Source: Chloroflexota bacterium (lineage in GTDB: Bacteria > Chloroflexota > Anaerolineae > J102). Taken from it: 11,466 nt of DNA. The translations under genes and the position numbers were made by a program. The stretch lies in the NCBI GenBank assembly GCA_013152695.1, contig JAADFV010000462.1, forward strand, positions 1 to 11,466, read 5' to 3'. The notes below the pieces were generated by a model. The model searched no databases. It was not told where the DNA came from and saw nothing but the letters and a program-made list of their open reading frames with translations. Shown here one piece after another: positions 7,143 through 11,466 of the stretch (position 1 is the first letter of the stretch; every line of letters begins with the position of its first letter).

Positions 7143-7461
7143 CCCTCTACGGAATTCCTCGTCCCTTCCTGACTCCCTGCCACGGGCGAGCAATTCCTCC
7201 ATAGGCACCTCATCAGCCAATCTTATCCTCCTGATGCCACACCTCCCCTCTTAACGATCCCTCTACGGAATTCCTCGTCCCCTCCCTCCCCTCTTCCGTC
7301 TCCTGTCTTCCGTCTTCCTGCCACGGGCGAGCAATTCCTCCATAGGCACCTCGTCAGCCAATCTTTTCCTCCTGATACCACACCTCCCCTCTCAACGAAA
7401 CCTCTACGGAATTCCTCGTCCCCTCCCAGCTCTCTTCCGTCTCCCGTCTTCCGTCTCCCTA
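7143..7461. repeat. Imperfect repeat array, three units (7143-7258, 7259-7399, 7400-7461 partial)
   Basis: Each unit begins with cctctacggaattcctcgtcc. The first two continue with ccacgggcgagcaattcc, a stretch ending in cctcctgat, and cacacctcccctc. Unit 1 is 116 bp. Unit 2 is 141 bp because of about 25 extra bases of the polypyrimidine type (ctcttccgtctcc...). Unit 3 has that polypyrimidine stretch and then diverges near 7461. The array starts 5 nt after the aldolase stop. The same pyrimidine motif occurs in the repeat at 73-306, so the two arrays are related in part. No gene on the + strand is supported in 7139-7592. Confidence 0.85.
7263..7361 (-). other. Repeated mini-frame with ribosome binding site, 32 codons
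   Basis: On the - strand, repeat unit 2 has AGGAGG (7373-7368), a 6-nt gap, then TTG at 7361, encoding MADEVPMEELLARGR and 17 basic residues before a stop at 7265-7263. Unit 1 has the same arrangement (SD 7232-7227, TTG at 7220) and encodes the same first 15 residues, with one silent change (GAT/GAC), then runs on antisense to the aldolase gene. I list it as a possible decayed or repeat-borne small frame, not as an established gene. Confidence 0.2.
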
Positions 7462-7514
7462 CCATGCAGACGCTCCTTGCCGCTCAATCCCCTATATTTG
7501 AAGCACCCGAGGCA

Positions 7515-7543
7515 TTGACAATTGGCCGCTAAGCCATGACAAT
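7515..7543 (+). promoter_or_regulatory. Probable sigma-70-type promoter of the molybdenum hydroxylase operon
   Basis: TTGACA (7515-7520) is a perfect -35 box; after a 17-nt spacer GACAAT (7538-7543) matches the -10 consensus at 4 of 6 positions, including the conserved second A and final T. Transcription would begin near 7550, about 40 nt before the first start codon. The direct repeat TGACAATT (7516-7523 and 7537-7544, 21 bp apart) overlaps both boxes, and TGAC-aatta-GTCA (7537-7549) is a short inverted repeat. These could be regulator sites. Confidence 0.5.
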
Positions 7544-7592
7544 TAGTCAAACATCTATTTTCAAACACGCTCCCTCCGGAGGTGAATCAAAC

Positions 7593-8351
7593 ATGTCAAA
7601 AATCAAAGCTTATCACCGTCCTGCCAGCCTCCAGGTGGCCTTACAACACTTGGCCCGGCCGGACACTCACGCTGTGCCTGTGGCCGGTGGTGTGCAAATC
7701 AATGCCCACCTAAGCGATACTGTAGACGAAGTCGTCGATCTGCAAGCTATTCCTGGTCTGGCAGAGATTCGCGAGGAAGATGGTCGTCTGCACGTGGGGG
7801 CAATGGTGCGGGTACAGACCCTTGCCACTGAGCCGGAAGTGCCTGCTCTTGTACGTGAGATGGCATATCGTGAAGGACCCAACACCTTCCGCAATCAAGG
7901 CACTGTGGGCGGGGCCATCGTTACGGCCGATCCAGAAAGCGAATTACTGGCGGCATTACTCGTTTACGAAGCAGAAGTAACCGTACAAACACTACAAGAA
8001 GTACGACGTTTCTCCTTATCCGACTTTCTGACGGATGTTCCTGCGGCGCTGCAAAAGGGCCTGCTTACCGAAGTCTCATTCCCCACAGAGGGTGTGGGTG
8101 CTGCTGAGCGTGTTGCCCGCACGCCCGCGGATAAACCGATTGTGGCTGCGGTGGGGCGCAGAAAACGCTCGGGCGAATTACTTTTAGCCTTCTGCGGCGT
8201 CGCTCCCTCCCCCGTCCTCCTCACGCCCGAGGCTGTGGAATCGCTCAATCCTCCCGCCGATTTTCGTGGCAGCAGCGATTATCGCCGCCGCATGGCCGTC
8301 GTTCTCAGTCAACGTGTCGTGCGCACCCTGAATCAACAACAAGGAGCCTGA
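7593..8351 (+). CDS. FAD-binding subunit of a molybdenum hydroxylase, YgfM-like
   Basis: FAD subunit of a xanthine-dehydrogenase-family enzyme, 252 residues, shorter than the usual 280-300 for CoxM/XdhB proteins but close to YgfM. The ATG at 7593 has ggaggtg 8 nt upstream; an in-frame ATG at 7536 lies inside the promoter and is rejected. The N-terminal FAD domain shows A31-G32-G33-VQINA, where most relatives have AGGTDLL, and R100-NQGTVGG-107, where most have RN-x-GTIGGN. The replacement of the Asp in the first motif and of the Asn in the second is, as I recall, shared with E. coli YgfM (AGGSKLNA, RNQSTIGGE). A C-terminal flavoprotein domain ends with SSDYRRRMAVVLSQRVV (227-243). The stop is 5 nt before the molybdenum subunit start, with the latter's AAGGAG (8341-8346) inside this gene, so the two are translated together. 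Confidence 0.88.
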   Translation: MSKIKAYHRPASLQVALQHLARPDTHAVPVAGGVQINAHLSDTVDEVVDLQAIPGLAEIREEDGRLHVGAMVRVQTLATEPEVPALVREMAYREGPNTFRNQGTVGGAIVTADPESELLAALLVYEAEVTVQTLQEVRRFSLSDFLTDVPAALQKGLLTEVSFPTEGVGAAERVARTPADKPIVAAVGRRKRSGELLLAFCGVAPSPVLLTPEAVESLNPPADFRGSSDYRRRMAVVLSQRVVRTLNQQQGA

Positions 8352-8356
8352 TTATC

Positions 8357-11332
8357 ATGGAAATATGCATTACCCTTAATGGCGAAGAAAAAACGTTATC
8401 TTGCCAACCGGGAGATAATCTGAGACAGGTATTGCGACGAGAGGGCTATTTTAGCCTGCGTTATGGCTCCGATACCGGCGAAACCGGGGCAGCAGCCATC
8501 CTTATGGACGGCCAATTGGTCAGCGCCGATGTCTTGCTGGCAGCCCAGGCCGACGGCCACGCCATCGAAACCGTGGAAGGACTGTCCCAGGGCGTTCACC
8601 TCCACCCCATCCAGGAAGCCTTCATCCGTACCGGCGCCATCCAGTCGGGCTACGCTACCCCCGCCATGATTCTGGCCGCCAAAGCCCTCCTCGAACGCAA
8701 TCCAAACCCCAGCGAAGCTGAAGTGCGCGACGCCCTCTCCGGTATTCTCGATCGCGAGACAGGTTATGTCAAGCCAGTGCAGGCCATACTCGAGGCTGCC
8801 GCGGTTATGCGTGGGGAAGAACCCACACCTATCGAGCCCAACGTCCTTACCCCCATCGTCCTCCCCGGCCGCGATATCAGCGATCTCTTTCGGGGTGAGG
8901 AAGATGCAGGGGATGTCGATTTATCGCCTGATATGGCCGGAGGCGGCCCTGCCGTAGGCACCAAACGCATTGTTCTCCCCAAATTCATCGTCGCACCCGA
9001 AGCCCCCGAAACCCAGGTCGTGGGCAAACCGGAGACCAAAGTCGACGCCCTCAAGCTGGCGAAAGGCAATCCCGCCTTTGTCGACGATTTCGAAATGCGA
9101 GGGATGCTCTACGCCAAGCTCCTTACCAGCCCCCATGCCCATGCCCGCATCCTTGACATCGATGATAGCGAAGCCCTGGCTTTGCCGGGTGTACACGCCG
9201 TCATTCATTACAAAAACATCCCCCGCGTGCGATACGCCTCGGGTGGCCAATCCTACCCCAATCCCGAACCCCTGGATCAGGTTTCCTTCGACAACAAGGT
9301 ACGCTACGTAGGCGATCGCGTCGCCGCAGTTGCTGCCGAAACCCCCGAAATTGCGGCAGAAGCAATCAAGCGCATCAAGGTCGAATACGAAGTTCTACCC
9401 GCAGTCTTCGACGAAAACAAGGCGATCCAAGAGGGTGCCCCTGTGATTCACGATGAACCTGACCTGAATGGCGCCTATGACGCCAGTCACAACATCAGCC
9501 ACTACATTCAGGCTGAAGTGGGCAGTGTAGCGCAGGGCTTCGAGGAAGCAGACCTGATTTTCGAGCAAGACTATTACGTGCATCAGGTTCACGCCTGCCC
9601 CATCGAACCACACATCTGTATTGGTTATTGGGATGCGGATGAGCGTCTGGTGCTGCGCACCTCCACCCAGGTACCTTTCCATACCCGGCGCATGGTCGCT
9701 CCTCTCCTGGGCCTTCCCGTCAAGCGTATTCGTGTGATCAAGCCCCGTATCGGCGGCGGCTTCGGTGCCAAACAGGAAATGCTGATCGAAGATATTGTCG
9801 GGCATCTCGTCCTAAAAACAGGGCGCCCCGTCCGCCTGGAGCTCAGTCGAGAGGAAGAATTCGTCTCTGCCCGCACCCGTCATCCTCAAACCATCCATTA
9901 CAAAACCGGCGTCAATCGTGACGGCAAACTGGTAGCTCTGCAGATGACGGTGATTGGCAATACCGGCCCTTATGCCGCGCATGGGCTCACCGTACAAACC
10001 GTGACGGGTATGCGAGGGCTTAGCACTTACAATTGCCCGAATAAGCGTTTTGACTGCAAAGTCGTCTACACCAACATTCCCGTGCCCGGTGCCTACCGCG
10101 GCTATGGCGCTCCCCAGGCCCATTTCGCCCTGGAAAGCCACATGGAAGAAATCGCCGAAGCTCTGGGCATCGAAGTCATCGAATTCAAACGTAAAAACTG
10201 GGTGCAGGTGGGCGATGTTCTCGATATCGCTCCCTATTTGGGCGAACGTGAAGTCGAAGTGGTGGAATATCCCGTGATTCTCTCCAGCGGCCTCAACGAA
10301 TGCATCGCCCAAGGTATGCGCTCTATCGGTTGGGAACGCCGTTACGACGAAAAATGGCATCAGGTGCCGGGCAAACCCCATCTGCGCCGGGGCATCGGCA
10401 TGGCCGTGTGCATGCACGGCACCGCCATTCCCGGCCTAGATATGGGCGGCGCCAGCATCAAGATCAACGATGATGGCTCCTTCAATATTTTGGTGGGGGC
10501 CACCGATTTAGGCACGGGTTCGGATACTGTTCTGGCGCAGATCGCGGCCGAAGTCCTCGGTGTGCCCTTGGAGGACATCGTCATCTATTCCAGCGACACC
10601 GACATGACGCCCTTTGATACCGGTGCCTACGCCTCCAGCACCACCTACATCTCTGGTACAGCCGTGAAGAAGGCGGCGGAACAAGTGCGGGAACAGATCA
10701 AAGAACGGGTGGGGTTGATGCTGGAGTTAGAGGACTGGAGTGGTGTGGAATTACGCAATCGCCGCGCCTACGCCCCTGACGGCCGCTCTGTATCGTTGGA
10801 AGAGGTGGCGCTGCACTCCCTCCACCTCGCCGACCAACGACAGATCATGGCAACGGCCTCCTTCGTTTCCCCCGACTCACCTCCTCCCTTTGCCGGCCAA
10901 TTCGCCGAGGTTGAGGTGGACATCGAAACAGGCCAGGTCACGGTGAAAAAGCTGATCATGGCCGTGGATTGCGGCGTTGCTATCAATCCCATCACCGCCA
11001 GTGGCCAGGTGGAAGGTGGCATGACCCAGGCCTTGGGCTACGCCCATTGTGAAGAAATGGTCTACGACGACCAAGGACGCATGCTCAATCCTGCTTTCGG
11101 ACCCTACAAAATCTACCGTGCCGACGAAATGCCCGAGCTGGAAGTCACCCTGGTGCAGACGGTCGAGCCCACCGGCCCCTTTGGCGCCAAAGCCATCGCC
11201 GAAATCCCCAAAGATGGCGTCGCTCCGGCCCTGGCCAGTGCCATTTACAACGCCACCGGCGTCCGCATCCGCCGCATTCCTTTCACACCAGAACGCGTCT
11301 GGCGTGCTCTCCAGGTGGAAGATAAAAGGTAA
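8357..11332 (+). CDS. xdhD: Molybdopterin-binding subunit of a molybdenum hydroxylase, XdhD-like, with cysteine-free N-terminal ferredoxin-like domain
   Basis: Catalytic subunit, 991 residues, fusing a CoxS-type domain (about 1-152), a variable linker (about 153-225) and the two molybdopterin domains (about 226-991). Cofactor motifs are intact: GGGFGAK (466-472), AYRGYGAPQ (579-587), DLGTGSDT (717-724), FDTGAYASS (753-761) and GPFGAKAIAE ending in E949, the expected catalytic glutamate. The first domain keeps the family layout but every cluster cysteine is replaced: S38, T43, A46 and A57 for one cluster, S97, A100, D132 and E134 for the other. Residues YASGGQSYPNPEPLD (293-307) and RYVGDRVAAV (316-325) closely resemble what I recall of E. 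coli XdhD, whose family has been linked to selenium-dependent molybdenum hydroxylases (called putative selenate reductase subunits). Substrate unknown; a purine or other N-heterocycle or aldehyde is possible. The ATG at 8357 follows AAGGAG by 10 nt. Confidence 0.9.
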   Translation: MEICITLNGEEKTLSCQPGDNLRQVLRREGYFSLRYGSDTGETGAAAILMDGQLVSADVLLAAQADGHAIETVEGLSQGVHLHPIQEAFIRTGAIQSGYATPAMILAAKALLERNPNPSEAEVRDALSGILDRETGYVKPVQAILEAAAVMRGEEPTPIEPNVLTPIVLPGRDISDLFRGEEDAGDVDLSPDMAGGGPAVGTKRIVLPKFIVAPEAPETQVVGKPETKVDALKLAKGNPAFVDDFEMRGMLYAKLLTSPHAHARILDIDDSEALALPGVHAVIHYKNIPRVRYASGGQSYPNPEPLDQVSFDNKVRYVGDRVAAVAAETPEIAAEAIKRIKVEYEVLPAVFDENKAIQEGAPVIHDEPDLNGAYDASHNISHYIQAEVGSVAQGFEEADLIFEQDYYVHQVHACPIEPHICIGYWDADERLVLRTSTQVPFHTRRMVAPLLGLPVKRIRVIKPRIGGGFGAKQEMLIEDIVGHLVLKTGRPVRLELSREEEFVSARTRHPQTIHYKTGVNRDGKLVALQMTVIGNTGPYAAHGLTVQTVTGMRGLSTYNCPNKRFDCKVVYTNIPVPGAYRGYGAPQAHFALESHMEEIAEALGIEVIEFKRKNWVQVGDVLDIAPYLGEREVEVVEYPVILSSGLNECIAQGMRSIGWERRYDEKWHQVPGKPHLRRGIGMAVCMHGTAIPGLDMGGASIKINDDGSFNILVGATDLGTGSDTVLAQIAAEVLGVPLEDIVIYSSDTDMTPFDTGAYASSTTYISGTAVKKAAEQVREQIKERVGLMLELEDWSGVELRNRRAYAPDGRSVSLEEVALHSLHLADQRQIMATASFVSPDSPPPFAGQFAEVEVDIETGQVTVKKLIMAVDCGVAINPITASGQVEGGMTQALGYAHCEEMVYDDQGRMLNPAFGPYKIYRADEMPELEVTLVQTVEPTGPFGAKAIAEIPKDGVAPALASAIYNATGVRIRRIPFTPERVWRALQVEDKR

Positions 11333-11397
11333 AAGGTCAAGGGTAAAGGGTAAAAGTACACCGGTCAACCGGTAGACTCTAGACCGGGAAGACCGGT
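11324..11397. repeat. Low-complexity AAAGGT/GGGTAAA run and repeated ACCGGT sites at the operon end
   Basis: From 11324 the sequence repeats aaaaggt/gggtaaa about five times; the stop codon of the molybdenum subunit (11330-11332) lies inside this run. ACCGGT then occurs at 11360, 11368 and 11392, with CCGGT/ACCGG (11369-11373 and 11383-11387) able to pair across a 9-nt loop. No T-run follows, so I do not call a terminator. The remainder to 11466 is pyrimidine-rich like the other intergenic repeats, with no gene seen. Confidence 0.6.
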
Positions 11398-11466
11398 AAA
11401 CCAGTACTACTCACTCCCTGCGCCCTTCCCCCTGCCTCCATCTCGTTTCCTGCTCATCTGCCGGGG

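Noticed and set aside
8357..8812. Pseudogene or sequencing-error explanation for the missing cysteines
   Set aside because: All eight positions change by different substitutions while frame, length and neighbouring conserved residues are kept, and the XdhD family appears to share the loss.
9812..10417. - strand frame of 201 codons antisense to the molybdenum subunit
   Set aside because: Shadow frame rich in Asp, His and Phe, with no recognisable domain; the + strand motifs are intact across the same stretch.

Overview
This window looks like a chromosomal segment from a GC-moderate environmental bacterium. I lean towards Chloroflexota (Anaerolineae or Caldilineae type). That rests on style only: polypyrimidine intergenic repeats of the 'ctcttccgtctcccgt' kind, CUT1 sugar transporters without a local ATPase, and fused molybdenum hydroxylases. 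There is no rRNA or marker gene to confirm it. All eight full-length genes lie on the + strand and none shows a frameshift.

Layout. Positions 1-72 may hold the first 24 codons of a divergent membrane or exported protein on the - strand. Positions 73-427 are a regulatory and repeat region with a 117-bp tandem duplication. Positions 428-3585 encode a CUT1 carbohydrate ABC importer: a lipoprotein solute-binding protein and two permeases. A perfect 12-bp hairpin sits between the binding protein and the first permease. Positions 3715-7138 encode a zinc-dependent sorbitol/threonine-dehydrogenase-like enzyme, an FGGY (xylulokinase-like) sugar kinase and a class I DhnA/FbaB/LsrF-type aldolase. Another perfect hairpin lies between dehydrogenase and kinase. 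Positions 7139-7592 are a second repeat region ending in a recognisable promoter. Positions 7593-11332 encode a two-gene molybdenum hydroxylase: an FAD subunit resembling YgfM and a 991-residue molybdopterin subunit resembling XdhD. Positions 11333-11466 are a repeat-rich tail with no gene.

How the genes may work together. The importer plus dehydrogenase, kinase and aldolase read as one catabolic module: import a polyol or sugar, oxidise it to a ketose, phosphorylate it and cleave it to C3/C2 fragments. The substrate cannot be fixed from sequence. The kinase and aldolase families are also those of LsrK and LsrF, so a non-standard sugar is possible. The transporter ATPase must come from elsewhere. 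The molybdenum hydroxylase has its own promoter and may be a separate unit.

The most striking observation is the N-terminal domain of the molybdenum subunit. It keeps the recognisable layout of a CoxS-type [2Fe-2S] subunit but has lost all eight cluster-binding cysteines. E. coli XdhD, as I recall it, has a similar cysteine-less domain, so this is probably an ancient family trait and not local decay. It leaves open how electrons pass from molybdenum to FAD.
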